A DNA stretch of 32,848 nt from Bacteroidaceae bacterium (GTDB lineage: Bacteria; Bacteroidota; Bacteroidia; Bacteroidales; Bacteroidaceae): the NCBI GenBank assembly GCA_900769765.1, contig CAAGHW010000105.1, positions 1-32,848 of the forward strand, written 5' to 3'. Numbering within the stretch: the stretch's first letter is position 1; the number at the start of each line of letters is the position of its first letter. A program made the translations under genes and the position numbers. Shown here in pieces: positions 1-7,389 of the stretch. Below the pieces are notes generated by a model, which worked only from the letters and a program-made list of their open reading frames with translations, made no database searches and was not told the origin of the DNA.

Positions 1-38
1 ACATATAAGATATTTATTAAAGAGATTAACTAAGTATT

Positions 39-212
39 ATGAACAAGGTTATATTAAATGAATCTGAACAGCGTGAAGTGGATATGATTACAGAAGAATT
101 TAAGGCACGTGGTGGTATGAGTACAGAAGAACTTATATCTCGCCTTGACGCAGTTCCTTTTGAGGATTTTATGAAAATAATGAGCGAAAAAATCCATAAT
201 TATAAAAAATGA
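39..212 (+). CDS. Small hypothetical protein (57 aa), first gene of an overlapping pair
   Basis: Short frame starting ATG AAC AAG and ending in TGA, encoding a 57-residue acidic, probably helical protein (begins MNKVILNESEQREVDM). Its stop overlaps the start of the next gene in the ATGA configuration, typical of translationally coupled genes, and this is the main reason to treat it as real. No domain, signal peptide or membrane segment is visible and I do not recognise a family. The local base composition is clearly more AT-rich than the housekeeping genes to the right, which fits accessory DNA. The 38 bases before it are AT-rich, with no recognisable gene end or promoter. The pair could be an antitoxin/toxin-like couple or mobile-element cargo, but nothing in the sequence proves either. 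Confidence 0.5.
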   Translation: MNKVILNESEQREVDMITEEFKARGGMSTEELISRLDAVPFEDFMKIMSEKIHNYKK

Positions 213-658
213 GAATCTATGTAAGTAAAGGTGTACTAATGAAAATAGATGAATATGTAGAGTTTTTAACAAGAACTTGTACTTATAGTATTGATGAAGC
301 AGATACACGAAGATGGGAAATCGAATATCAAATTAACTACCATTGCAACCCAATACTAATGAAACCGAACACATCTGGAACCATGAATTTTAAAAGTGTA
401 TTACAAAGGCAAGAAATTACAAGATTTTTGAATAACCATTCTCAATTAATGAGAATAATTAACAGAAGAAAGGGAAATAAGGGTAATACACAATGGAAAG
501 TTGATTATATTGTATCAAATAACGGAGACGTGTTTAATACCTCCATTCAATGTTATAACACATTCTCTGAAAATAAAGAGAATGATAGAATTATGTTAGA
601 TGAATCTCGCATTAGACATATAATAAGAGAAACATTAAAACGATACTTACAATTATAG
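209..658 (+). CDS. Hypothetical protein (149 aa), second gene of an overlapping pair
   Basis: Frame of 149 codons whose ATG overlaps the preceding stop (ATGA). A second in-frame ATG at 239 (MKIDEYVEFL) is a possible start; the overlap favours 209. The product is basic and polar, without signal peptide or membrane segments. The central part is rich in Asn, Thr and aromatic residues. The last 20 residues form a basic amphipathic helix (LDESRIRHIIRETLKRYL). From memory, this resembles a C-terminal helix of the form L-T-E-S-x-L-x-R-I-V-x-E-S-V found on many unrelated hypothetical proteins of gut Bacteroidota and their phages; that similarity is a recollection, not a search result. Base composition is AT-rich like its partner. 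Function unknown. Confidence 0.6.
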   Translation: MRIYVSKGVLMKIDEYVEFLTRTCTYSIDEADTRRWEIEYQINYHCNPILMKPNTSGTMNFKSVLQRQEITRFLNNHSQLMRIINRRKGNKGNTQWKVDYIVSNNGDVFNTSIQCYNTFSENKENDRIMLDESRIRHIIRETLKRYLQL

Positions 659-660
659 AA

Positions 661-699
661 ATAACCACCTTCATAAACGAAAGTGATTATTCTTTTTAT
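661..699 (+). terminator. Possible terminator after the accessory gene pair
   Basis: Imperfect hairpin (ATAACCACCTT, 8-nt loop, AAAGTGATTAT) followed by a T-rich run. In the plus-strand transcript two positions are C-A mismatches; in the minus-strand transcript the same positions become G-U pairs. It begins 3 bases after the stop of the 149-aa gene, which supports a terminator reading. Confidence 0.4.
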
Positions 700-800
700 A
701 CTATTTGGACAACACCTATATTATTGCCAAAAGTTGTGAACGACTTTCGCCACCGACAACCAATGCCTTTTTAGTAGAAAGTATAATTCTCTTCGCCGCA

Positions 801-850
801 TCTTTGCAGCTCGTTGCACTCCATTGCATCTCATTGCACGCCATTGCAAA
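801..850. repeat. Five TTGCA motifs at exact 10-bp spacing
   Basis: TTGCA occurs at 804, 814, 824, 834 and 844, so the period is exactly 10 bp, close to one helical turn. Bases between the motifs vary mildly (mostly TCCA, TCTCA, CGCCA types). The spacing would place every motif on the same face of the helix. It may be a phased protein-binding array or the degenerate remnant of a short tandem repeat. No flanking gene uses it obviously. Confidence 0.75.
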
Positions 851-890
851 CTTGGCGAGATATTTTTATTGAAGACATTAAAGCATAGAA

Positions 891-924
891 AAATCCCGAA
901 AGTAGAGTCTAACTTTCGGGATTT
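891..924. terminator. Bidirectional terminator 3' of mnmE
   Basis: Perfect 13-bp inverted repeat, AAATCCCGAAAGT / ACTTTCGGGATTT, with an 8-nt loop. A and T runs at the two ends let it act on either strand. It lies about 80 bp beyond the mnmE stop on the minus strand and could also stop transcripts from the accessory pair. Confidence 0.75.
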
Positions 925-1001
925 ACTCGTCTATTTTTGTAGGATTTTATGTCGCTATTTGTAGGCGTTAGCGTTTAGTAGTGTGCATTAGAGGGCGTTA
1001 G

Positions 1002-2420
1002 TTACTTTCCGATGCAGAAATTGGCAAAGATATTACCTAAGACTTCATCGGTGGTCATCTCGCCGAGGATTTCGGAGAGGTTGCGGATGGCAGCGCGCAG
1101 GGGTTCGCTCACAAGGTCGCCAGGGATACCGTCGGCAAGGCCTGTCTGCACCTCTCTTATGTTGTCCAATGCGCGTTTCAATGCTTCGTAGTGGCGGGCG
1201 TTGGTTACCACCACATCCTCGGCACTTATATCGGGTATTGCTGCGCTACGCACAAGGAATTCTTCAAGTCTGTCAATGTTTGTTCCTTTGCGGGCTGAGA
1301 TTGTCCACAAATCGTCCTCGCTCCACTCTGCTTCTGCGCCGTATTTCTCTACAAGCTGTCTGGCCTGTTCCATCACTTTTGCAAGTGTGCCCTGCTCTAC
1401 TATATCGCATTTGTTTACAAGCACTGCGAGTTTCTTTCCGCTGCACATCGGCAACAGTTTCTTTGCGAGTTCTTCTACTTGTTCCGCGTCGGCTGTGGGG
1501 TCTATCATCCACAGGGCTATCGATGATTTCTTCAACTGTTCGAGGGTTCGTTCTATTCCCATACGTTCCACCACGTCGTGTGTCTCGCGCACGCCGGCGG
1601 TGTCGACAAAGCGGAATGCCACTCCGCCAATGGTCATCATGCCTTCTATGGTGTCGCGTGTTGTTCCGCTGATGTCGCTCACAATGGCTCTGTCCTCTTT
1701 CAGCAGGGCGTTGAGCAGTGTGCTCTTGCCGGTGTTTGTCTCGCCGACGATAGCTACGGGAACGCCGTTCTTCACAGCATTACCTACGCTGAACGAGTCG
1801 GCAAGGCGTGTCATCACAGCCTCGACCTCTTCGCACAATGCCTGCAATTCCTGACGGTCGGCAAAGGCTACGTCCTCTTCGCTGAAGTCGAGTTCGAGCT
1901 CCATGAGCGTTGTCAGCTTCAGCAGTTTGTCGCGCAGCTTGCCCAGCTCGTTGCTGAAGCCGCCTTTGAGCTGGTTCATGGCAAGGCGGTGCGATGCGCG
2001 CGAGGTGGATGCTATGAGGTCGGCTACAGCCTCGGCACTGCTAAGGTCCATCTTGCCGCTCATAAAGGCGCGCATGGTGAACTCGCCGGGTGCAGCCTGA
2101 CGCGCTCCCATATCGAGCAATGCAAGCAAAAGTTGCTGGGTGATGTATGACGATGCGTGACAGCTTATCTCGACGCTGTCTTCGCCTGTATAGCTGTGTG
2201 GGGCACGCATGATGGTTACCAGCACTTCGTCGAGTACCTCTTTGCCGTCGGTGCTTATATCGCCGAAGGCTACGGTATGCGTCTTGCGTTCAGCAAGCGG
2301 CAACCCTTTGCGTGGTGTAAATATACGCGATACATATTCAATGGCTTTCTCGCCCGATATTCTTATTACGCTTATTGCTCCACCCTGCGGTGTAGCCAAG
2401 GCGCATATTGTGTCATTCAT
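1002..2420 (-). CDS. mnmE: tRNA uridine-5-carboxymethylaminomethyl modification GTPase MnmE
   Basis: MnmE works with MnmG to modify the wobble uridine (U34) of certain tRNAs, using GTP and a folate-derived one-carbon unit. The 472-aa product has the family layout: N-terminal tetrahydrofolate-binding domain (about 1-118, opening MNDTICALATPQGGAIS), helical domain split around the GTPase, and an inserted G domain with G1 GETNTGKS (226-233), G2 GTTRD (252-256), G3 DTAG (273-276) and G4 NKCD (336-339). It ends in the diagnostic FCIGK, whose Cys is catalytically required. Length is normal and the start at the conserved MNDTICA motif is secure. It is transcribed on its own or from upstream minus-strand genes; a hairpin lies about 30 bp upstream of the start and a strong terminator follows it. 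Confidence 0.97.
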   Translation of the reverse strand: MNDTICALATPQGGAISVIRISGEKAIEYVSRIFTPRKGLPLAERKTHTVAFGDISTDGKEVLDEVLVTIMRAPHSYTGEDSVEISCHASSYITQQLLLALLDMGARQAAPGEFTMRAFMSGKMDLSSAEAVADLIASTSRASHRLAMNQLKGGFSNELGKLRDKLLKLTTLMELELDFSEEDVAFADRQELQALCEEVEAVMTRLADSFSVGNAVKNGVPVAIVGETNTGKSTLLNALLKEDRAIVSDISGTTRDTIEGMMTIGGVAFRFVDTAGVRETHDVVERMGIERTLEQLKKSSIALWMIDPTADAEQVEELAKKLLPMCSGKKLAVLVNKCDIVEQGTLAKVMEQARQLVEKYGAEAEWSEDDLWTISARKGTNIDRLEEFLVRSAAIPDISAEDVVVTNARHYEALKRALDNIREVQTGLADGIPGDLVSEPLRAAIRNLSEILGEMTTDEVLGNIFANFCIGK

Positions 2421-2449
2421 CGTCAGATTATTTCTTTTGTTTTTTCATT

Positions 2450-2478
2450 GCAAGGGCAGACACACGGCCTGCCCTTGC
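2450..2478. promoter_or_regulatory. 10-bp hairpin in the upstream region of mnmE
   Basis: Perfect inverted repeat GCAAGGGCAG / CTGCCCTTGC with a 9-nt loop, 30 bp upstream of the mnmE start. The T-run (2484-2491) lies on the plus-strand side, so as an intrinsic terminator it would act on plus-strand transcripts, yet no plus-strand gene ends here. On the minus strand it would sit in the mnmE leader. The role is unresolved. Confidence 0.5.
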
Positions 2479-2522
2479 GGTTATTGTTTTTAATGGTAGT
2501 AAATAGATAGTTTCTAATGAGG

Positions 2523-2636
2523 ATGAATAAAAAGATGCAAATTAAGGCTTGCGAAGCCCGAAAAAGCGCAGTTTACTAAGCGTAAATGAGCATTTTGAGG
2601 GCAAGCGTAACGCAAAGTTGCGCTTTTTATTCATTC
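2523..2636 (-). repeat. Dispersed structured element, copy A (3' of nucleoside phosphorylase)
   Basis: About 114 nt starting immediately after the stop codon of the nucleoside phosphorylase gene, read on the minus strand. Its ends are inverted repeats: ATGAATAAAAAG and CTTTTTATTCAT, perfect over 12 bp. Inside are a GGCTT-CGC-AAGCC hairpin, a TTTAC/GTAAA hairpin, and AAAAAGCGCA, which can alternatively pair with TGCGCTTTTT. A second copy lies at 23578-23692, downstream of gpsA, in the same orientation relative to its upstream gene. The two copies share a nearly ungapped core starting TGCGTTACGCTTGCC. It may serve as the 3' end or terminator of the upstream transcript. Confidence 0.8.
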
Positions 2637-3509
2637 TCAAATTCTTTCAAGAACAGTCTCTATCAACTCATTCATCTTTGCCGCATAGTCGATATTCGCC
2701 TCTTTGGCACGACGGTTGGCAATGACAAGGCATACTGTTACTGCCTTATGTCCCATGAGTGCGGCAAGGCCTGCAAGTGCAGAGCTTTCCATCTCGAAGT
2801 TGGTAATGCGCTGTCCTTCGAACTCGAACGACTCTACAAGTTCGTTCTGTCTGGGGAATGCAAGCGGCACACGGAGCTGACGGCCCTGCGGACCGAAGAA
2901 ACCGCCGCACGATATTGTCACGCCACGCACCATGTCGTTCTTGGCAATACGCTCGGTAAGTTCCTTATCGGCAGGAACGGTATATGGAGCGCAGAGCAAC
3001 GGCGACCAGTCGAGATGTTTCTTGAATGCCTCCTCGAACTCAAGGTCACACGCTTCGTTACGTCCTGCGTAGAAGTTGAGCAAGCCATCGAAGCCCACCG
3101 ATTTTTCTGAACAGATGAACGAGCCTATGGGGGTGTATTCCTGCAAGCCTCCGCATGTGCCTATGCGCACAAGTTCGAGCTGACGGAAAGCATCCTTTTC
3201 CTGGCGTGTCGCAAAGTCGATGTTGGCAAGTGCGTCGAGCTCATTGACAACAATGTCTATATTGTCACAACCGATACCTGTACCCACCACGCTTATGCGC
3301 TTGCCTTTATACATGCCGGTAATTGTGCGGAACTCGCGTGCAGAGACATCACACTCCTGCGTGTCGAAGAACGCAGCTACCTTTGGAACTCTATTGGGGT
3401 CACCTACAAGAATGACCTTGTCGGCAAGTTGCTCAGGCTTTACGCCCAGATGATATATGGCACCGTTTGGTTCAATGAGCAACTCCGAAGGGGCAAAATA
3501 ACGTTTCAT
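2637..3509 (-). CDS. udp: Uridine phosphorylase-like nucleoside phosphorylase
   Basis: Member of the PNP/UDP phosphorylase family (290 aa), which cleaves nucleosides with phosphate to free base and pentose 1-phosphate for salvage. Visible family features are the phosphate-loop start VGDPNRV (near 36-42), GTGIGCDNIDIV (near 76-87), RIGTCGG (near 115-121), and the ribose/base-binding FEMESSALAGLAALMGH in the C-terminal third. The Glu-Met-Glu signature is that of uridine phosphorylase-type enzymes; purine specificity cannot be excluded from sequence alone. It is cytosolic, with no signal peptide. It starts 38 bp after the floA stop on the same strand and may be the last gene of that operon. Copy A of the structured repeat begins directly after its stop. 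Confidence 0.88.
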   Translation of the reverse strand: MKRYFAPSELLIEPNGAIYHLGVKPEQLADKVILVGDPNRVPKVAAFFDTQECDVSAREFRTITGMYKGKRISVVGTGIGCDNIDIVVNELDALANIDFATRQEKDAFRQLELVRIGTCGGLQEYTPIGSFICSEKSVGFDGLLNFYAGRNEACDLEFEEAFKKHLDWSPLLCAPYTVPADKELTERIAKNDMVRGVTISCGGFFGPQGRQLRVPLAFPRQNELVESFEFEGQRITNFEMESSALAGLAALMGHKAVTVCLVIANRRAKEANIDYAAKMNELIETVLERI

Positions 3510-3547
3510 AATCGTAGAAAATTTAATATTTACGAATATTCAACACC

Positions 3548-4507
3548 TTACTCCTTTGCAATGTTGTCGCGCATTGCGGTGTCGGCCTGAATATTTTTCA
3601 TACGATAATAGTCCATGATACCAAGGTTACCTGTGCGGAAAGCCTCGGCCATAGCCTTTGGTACTTCGGCCTCAGCCTCAATAACATGTGCGCGGGCCTC
3701 CTGTGCACGGGCCTTGTTCTCCTGCTCGAGAGCGATAGCCATGGCACGACGCTCTTCGGCCTTAGCCTGAGCAATATTCTTGTCGGCATTCGCCTGGTCA
3801 ATCTGCAACGCTGCTCCGATGTTCTTGCCTATGTCGATATCGGCGATGTCGATAGAGAGAATCTCGAACGCAGTACCTGCGTCAAGACCTTTCTTGAGCA
3901 CGAGTTTCGAGATTGAATCGGGGTTCTCGAGCACAGCCTTGTGGCTCTCAGCAGAACCGATAGACGAAACGATACCCTCGCCTACACGGGCAAGGACAGT
4001 GTCCTCACCGGCACCACCGACAAGACGCTTGATGTTTGCGCGCACTGTCACACGGGCAATGGCGATGAGCTGGATACCGTCCTTTGCAACGGCTGTCACA
4101 TGCGGAGTGTCGATGACTTTGGGATTAACAGACATCTGCACAGCCTCGAACACGTCACGACCGGCAAGGTCGATGGCTGTAGCCATCTGGAACGAAAGCT
4201 CGATATTCGCCTTTGATGCAGACACAAGGGCATGCACCACCTTTTCGACATTTCCGCCTGCAAGGTAGTGTGCCTCAAGGCTGTCGCGTGTAATATTGTC
4301 AAGACCGGCCTTGTGCGCCTCAATCATTGCCTGTACAATCTTATATGGCGGCACGTTACGGATGCGCATCAAAAAGAGCTGCATCAACGAAATCTGAACT
4401 CCGGTTACTTTTGCCGACAGCCAAAGCATGAACGGCACATAGTGGAAAAAGACCGACAGCAAAATGATGACAGCCACCACTACTCCTCCAATAAAAACAG
4501 TATTCAT
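3548..4507 (-). CDS. floA: Flotillin-like protein FloA
   Basis: FloA is a bacterial flotillin that scaffolds ordered membrane microdomains. The 319-aa product has one hydrophobic N-terminal segment (about 4-30), then the conserved block LMRIRNVPPYKIVQAMIEAH, an SPFH-like region (VDTPHVTAVAKDGIQL type) and a long Ala/Glu-rich coiled-coil tail (about 235-300: NADKNIAQAKAEERRAMAIA), all typical of the FloA/UPF0365 family. Length is normal. It is preceded by nfeD on the same strand with a gap of only 17 bp, the usual flotillin-NfeD pairing. Cotranslation with nfeD and the upstream TPR/PD40 gene is likely. Confidence 0.95.
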   Translation of the reverse strand: MNTVFIGGVVVAVIILLSVFFHYVPFMLWLSAKVTGVQISLMQLFLMRIRNVPPYKIVQAMIEAHKAGLDNITRDSLEAHYLAGGNVEKVVHALVSASKANIELSFQMATAIDLAGRDVFEAVQMSVNPKVIDTPHVTAVAKDGIQLIAIARVTVRANIKRLVGGAGEDTVLARVGEGIVSSIGSAESHKAVLENPDSISKLVLKKGLDAGTAFEILSIDIADIDIGKNIGAALQIDQANADKNIAQAKAEERRAMAIALEQENKARAQEARAHVIEAEAEVPKAMAEAFRTGNLGIMDYYRMKNIQADTAMRDNIAKE

Positions 4508-4524
4508 AATTGTATTTTTTAAGG

Positions 4525-4992
4525 TTATTTCATCACTTTAACAAAAACGGTATCACCCGAAAGGCGTACCACCTCAACAGGCTCACCCTCATCGACAAAG
4601 CCCGACTCGGACTTCACCTCAACGATAAGGCCGTTTATCTCAGCTTCTCCTATGAGTGCAAGACGTGTACGGGCAACGCCCTTGTCGCCAACAGCAAACT
4701 TGCTTATCTCATCCTCCTTGACCGTTGAATCGATATTCTTTTTCAAAGCCACCCTGTCGAGCGACTTGCCATACAAAGCCCACAGAATAAATACGACACA
4801 TATAAGACATCCCACAAGCAATGTTATCCATCCGGCAACACTGCCGATGAAACTGAATGAATAGACGACAGCACCTATCATCGACAAGATTCCAAGGATG
4901 CCGGTCAATCCCAAACCGGGGATAAGCATAATCTCCACAAGCAGCAATATCGATGCAAAAAGCACTATCGACGCTGTTATAACATATTCCAT
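4525..4992 (-). CDS. NfeD-family membrane protein (flotillin partner)
   Basis: A 155-aa protein starting MEYVITASIVLF, with three closely spaced hydrophobic segments (about 4-24, 28-50 and 53-76) and a soluble C-terminal OB-fold-like domain (about 95-153: VGDKGVARTRLALIGEAEINGL). This is the short NfeD form, without the ClpP-like protease domain. NfeD proteins are partners of flotillins, and floA follows 17 bp downstream. The frame is open further upstream (to 5325), but that extension overlaps the TPR/PD40 gene and lacks NfeD character, so the ATG at 4990-4992 is chosen. It lies 7 bp after the upstream stop, consistent with one operon. Confidence 0.9.
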   Translation of the reverse strand: MEYVITASIVLFASILLLVEIMLIPGLGLTGILGILSMIGAVVYSFSFIGSVAGWITLLVGCLICVVFILWALYGKSLDRVALKKNIDSTVKEDEISKFAVGDKGVARTRLALIGEAEINGLIVEVKSESGFVDEGEPVEVVRLSGDTVFVKVMK

Positions 4993-4999
4993 AACGATA

Positions 5000-6436
5000 T
5001 TATTTATTAAATTCTTCCTGATACAACGCTTCCTGTTCAAGCCGCCTGATATCACGCTCCACGACCGCCAACCACTCCTGCTCCTCTTCGACACTCTTTT
5101 CAAGAGAGAGTATTTCATCGCGCATAGCCTCTTTTCCCTTTGCATTTGCCGAAGCATAGGCATCGCGTTTACTCTCCAGCAGAGCAATATTATCCTCTTG
5201 CTGCACCTTGCGTTTGCGCCATTCGACAAAGAGTTCACGTGCCGTTTCGCTAACGAAATCGGACAGACGGGTATAATCGCGAGTATCATCCAGGATAAAG
5301 AGGAAGTCGGCCTTACTGTCACCACGTGCTATGCCGTAGAGCAACATCGCATACTGTTGCGTAGCTTTACGTAGCCGTTCCTCATCGTCCTGCGTATCGG
5401 CTATTGAGCTGATTTGCGCACGGGAGAGCAAAGTCTCGAAGCCCAACGACTCGTCATACTTGACCGTCCCTTCATTCGGCACAAAAAGATATACGCACAC
5501 AAGGCTGTCGGGTTGGTTGCGGTCGGTCGCGAACCATCCGAGATTGGCAACCTCATTTATGGCAAGCATATAATCGTTGGCCGTAGAGTTGAAAGGCATA
5601 CCCAGATTATCGGGGCGCAAGAAACGTCCGCTCTCGGTATCAAGACGTGTGACAAAGAGGTCGTAACCGCCTATGGAGCCTTCGCCGTCACTTGCGAAAT
5701 AGAGAGTTATGCCATCGGATAGCATAAACGGATAATCGTCGTTGCCTTGCGTATCAAAGCCCGATACTATCCTTGCCCTACCCCAATCATCGCCCTCCTT
5801 AGAGTTGCGATACAGTTTGGAGAGGCCATTGTCATCGGCTTCGGAAAAGCAGATATCCAGGCCACGCTCCGAGCAATATATGTTTCCGCCGAGCGAGGGG
5901 TCATCAAAAAACTGCGCCTGAGTAGAAACCGTACCGGCATCCGCGCCTATATTATAGACCGAGAAGAGTTCGCTTTTGTCCACCACAAAACTATCAACGA
6001 TACATATCTTTTCGCAATTCATCACCATACGGTTCAAACGACTGACATCGGCCAAGCGTCTCTGATACTCTTCGCGCAGGGTTTCATCTGTCGTCACATT
6101 CACAAAATCGCTGTAAGAAGATATAGCCTGAGGATAGGCAAGACGGGCGGTATGACAATCGCCCAAATAGCGGTGGGCATTCGTAATCTTACGCGATGCG
6201 GCATATTCCAACATCGGCAATATATCTACCGAGTCATCCGTTTCGTAGCAACATACAGCATACCAATAATTATATTCGGCATTCTGCGGATATTTCTTCA
6301 ACAGAGACTTGAACATCGGCTTTGCCTCACTATATTTACCCTGTTGGAAAAGTTTGCGCGCAGTATTCCTACTCTGCGCCACAAGCTCTCCCGTAAAAAG
6401 AAGCAACATAGCCAATATGCAATATAGCGGTTTCAT
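5000..6436 (-). CDS. Exported TPR / PD40 (TolB-like) repeat protein
   Basis: Product of 478 aa with a signal peptide (MKPLYCILAMLLLFTGELVAQ) and probably periplasmic. Residues about 22-110 look like TPR repeats (ARKLFQQGKYSEAKPMFKSLLKKYP, broken here by function rather than by motif). Residues about 185-325 contain PD40/WD40-like strands (ICFSEADDNGLSKLYR; ITLYFASDGEGSIGGYDLFV). The C-terminal ~90 residues form a charged coiled coil. This is the layout of OmpA-family TPR-PD40 proteins, but the OmpA peptidoglycan-binding domain is absent. An upstream ATG at 6449-6451 exists; the start at 6436 is preferred because it fits the signal peptide and lies about 20 nt after the predicted transcription start. 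It heads the nfeD-floA operon. Exact role unknown. Confidence 0.82.
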   Translation of the reverse strand: MKPLYCILAMLLLFTGELVAQSRNTARKLFQQGKYSEAKPMFKSLLKKYPQNAEYNYWYAVCCYETDDSVDILPMLEYAASRKITNAHRYLGDCHTARLAYPQAISSYSDFVNVTTDETLREEYQRRLADVSRLNRMVMNCEKICIVDSFVVDKSELFSVYNIGADAGTVSTQAQFFDDPSLGGNIYCSERGLDICFSEADDNGLSKLYRNSKEGDDWGRARIVSGFDTQGNDDYPFMLSDGITLYFASDGEGSIGGYDLFVTRLDTESGRFLRPDNLGMPFNSTANDYMLAINEVANLGWFATDRNQPDSLVCVYLFVPNEGTVKYDESLGFETLLSRAQISSIADTQDDEERLRKATQQYAMLLYGIARGDSKADFLFILDDTRDYTRLSDFVSETARELFVEWRKRKVQQEDNIALLESKRDAYASANAKGKEAMRDEILSLEKSVEEEQEWLAVVERDIRRLEQEALYQEEFNK

Positions 6437-6464
6437 CGTAACACCATTCATAATATATTATCCG

Positions 6465-6472
6465 CGAATATA
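6465..6472 (-). promoter_or_regulatory. Bacteroidales -7 box for the TPR/PD40-nfeD-floA operon
   Basis: TATATTCG on the minus strand matches the Bacteroidales -7 consensus TAnnTTTG with one change. Transcription would start about 6458, some 20 nt before the chosen start codon. No clear -33 TTG is visible. Confidence 0.45.
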
Positions 6473-6540
6473 TAAATAAAAAAAAGAATTAGCCGTCACA
6501 CACGCCCATTTTTATATAATTTAATATAATAATTCGTGAA

Positions 6541-6575
6541 TTTGAACAATCAAAAAGCTATTTTGATTAACTTCG
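6541..6575 (+). promoter_or_regulatory. Probable promoter of ttcA
   Basis: TTTG at 6541-6544 and TAACTTCG at 6568-6575 match -33 and -7 elements of Bacteroidales promoters. The spacing (23 nt) is somewhat longer than the usual 19-21. The ttcA start codon follows 28 nt after the -7 box. Confidence 0.45.
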
Positions 6576-6603
6576 CGACGCAAAATCAAAAAGCAAAGAA
6601 CAG

Positions 6604-7389
6604 ATGCCGAAACCGACTGCCGAACAAGTCCTATACCGTCGCATACACAAACAATTCAGCCGGGCCACAAAGGAGTATGCCATGCTGGACGACGGCGACA
6701 AGATACTCGTTGCCCTATCGGGCGGCAAGGACTCGCTGACGATGTTACAGCTCATGGCCGAGCGCAGCCGCATATACAAGCCCAAGATAAGCATTGTTGC
6801 AGCGCACGTAAAAATGGTAAATATTCCTTACAGCATCGACCCCGTATTCCTCAAAGAGTTCTGCGACAAGGCAGGTGTGGAGCTGCACATTCTGGAGAGC
6901 GGTTTCGACGCAAGCACCGACAAGCGCAAATCGCCATGTTTCCTTTGCTCGTGGAACCGCAGGAAAGCCCTTTTCACATTGGCACAAGAGATTGGATGCA
7001 ACAAGATTGCATTAGGGCACAACATGGACGACTTCATAGAAACGATGCTCATGAACATGACTTTCCAGGGAACATTCAGCGCAATGGCACCAGTCATGAA
7101 GATGGACAAATTCCCAATGACAATAATACGTCCGCTCTGCCTGGTAAACGAAAACGATGTGGAGAAATATGCCAAGGAGCAGCAATTCCCGCCATTGAAG
7201 AAGAACTGCCCATACGAAAACGATTCACATCGCAAAAGCATGAAAGACCTCCTTGCACACCTCGAAGGATTAAACCCCGAAGCGCGTTACAACCTGTGGG
7301 GAGCCATGAGCAACATACAGCCGTCGTTGCTACCACCAAGAATAGATAAAAACGATAAAAATATCCAACAATGTCAAAAGCAATCCTAA
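6604..7389 (+). CDS. ttcA: TtcA-family tRNA 2-thiolation enzyme
   Basis: PP-loop ATPase of the TtcA/TilS superfamily, 261 aa. TtcA thiolates cytidine 32 of tRNA using ATP, an iron-sulfur cluster and a sulfur donor. The PP-loop SGGKDS is at 39-44. The CxxC pair is C112/C115 in SPCFLCSWNRRK, a third Cys is C202 in KNCPYE, and ALGHNMDDFIETMLMN follows the CxxC pair. Three such cysteines are what an Fe-S TtcA requires. Length is slightly short compared with the proteobacterial enzyme, as is normal for this phylum. The 3' end overlaps the next gene by 19 nt, so the two are probably cotranscribed. Related Bacteroidota paralogues of uncertain substrate exist, so the target base is inferred. Confidence 0.88.
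   Translation: MPKPTAEQVLYRRIHKQFSRATKEYAMLDDGDKILVALSGGKDSLTMLQLMAERSRIYKPKISIVAAHVKMVNIPYSIDPVFLKEFCDKAGVELHILESGFDASTDKRKSPCFLCSWNRRKALFTLAQEIGCNKIALGHNMDDFIETMLMNMTFQGTFSAMAPVMKMDKFPMTIIRPLCLVNENDVEKYAKEQQFPPLKKNCPYENDSHRKSMKDLLAHLEGLNPEARYNLWGAMSNIQPSLLPPRIDKNDKNIQQCQKQS

Larger units (their letters stand above)
659..1001. other. 343-bp non-coding stretch between the accessory pair and mnmE
   Basis: No credible gene is present. It holds, in order: an imperfect hairpin with T-run after the 149-aa gene, a quasi-palindrome AAAGTTGT/ACGACTTT near 730-748, the 10-bp-phased TTGCA motif at 804-848, a strong 13-bp inverted repeat at 891-924, and short direct repeats (CTATTTTTGTAGG at 931 and CTATTTGTAGG at 955; GGCGTTAG at 964 and again at 994, abutting the mnmE stop). 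It looks like the seam between accessory DNA and conserved chromosome. Confidence 0.6.

Noticed and set aside
1201..2150. Long plus-strand open frames (217 aa and 190 aa) antisense to mnmE
   Set aside because: They are low-complexity shadows of the mnmE coding sequence, lack domain features and conflict with a complete, motif-rich MnmE.
3780..4268. Plus-strand 162-aa open frame antisense to floA
   Set aside because: Mirror of the Ala/Glu-rich FloA coding frame; no start context, no recognisable protein.
4993..5325. Upstream extension of the NfeD frame
   Set aside because: It overlaps the TPR/PD40 gene in another frame and has no NfeD character; the ATG at 4992 gives a normal-length NfeD.
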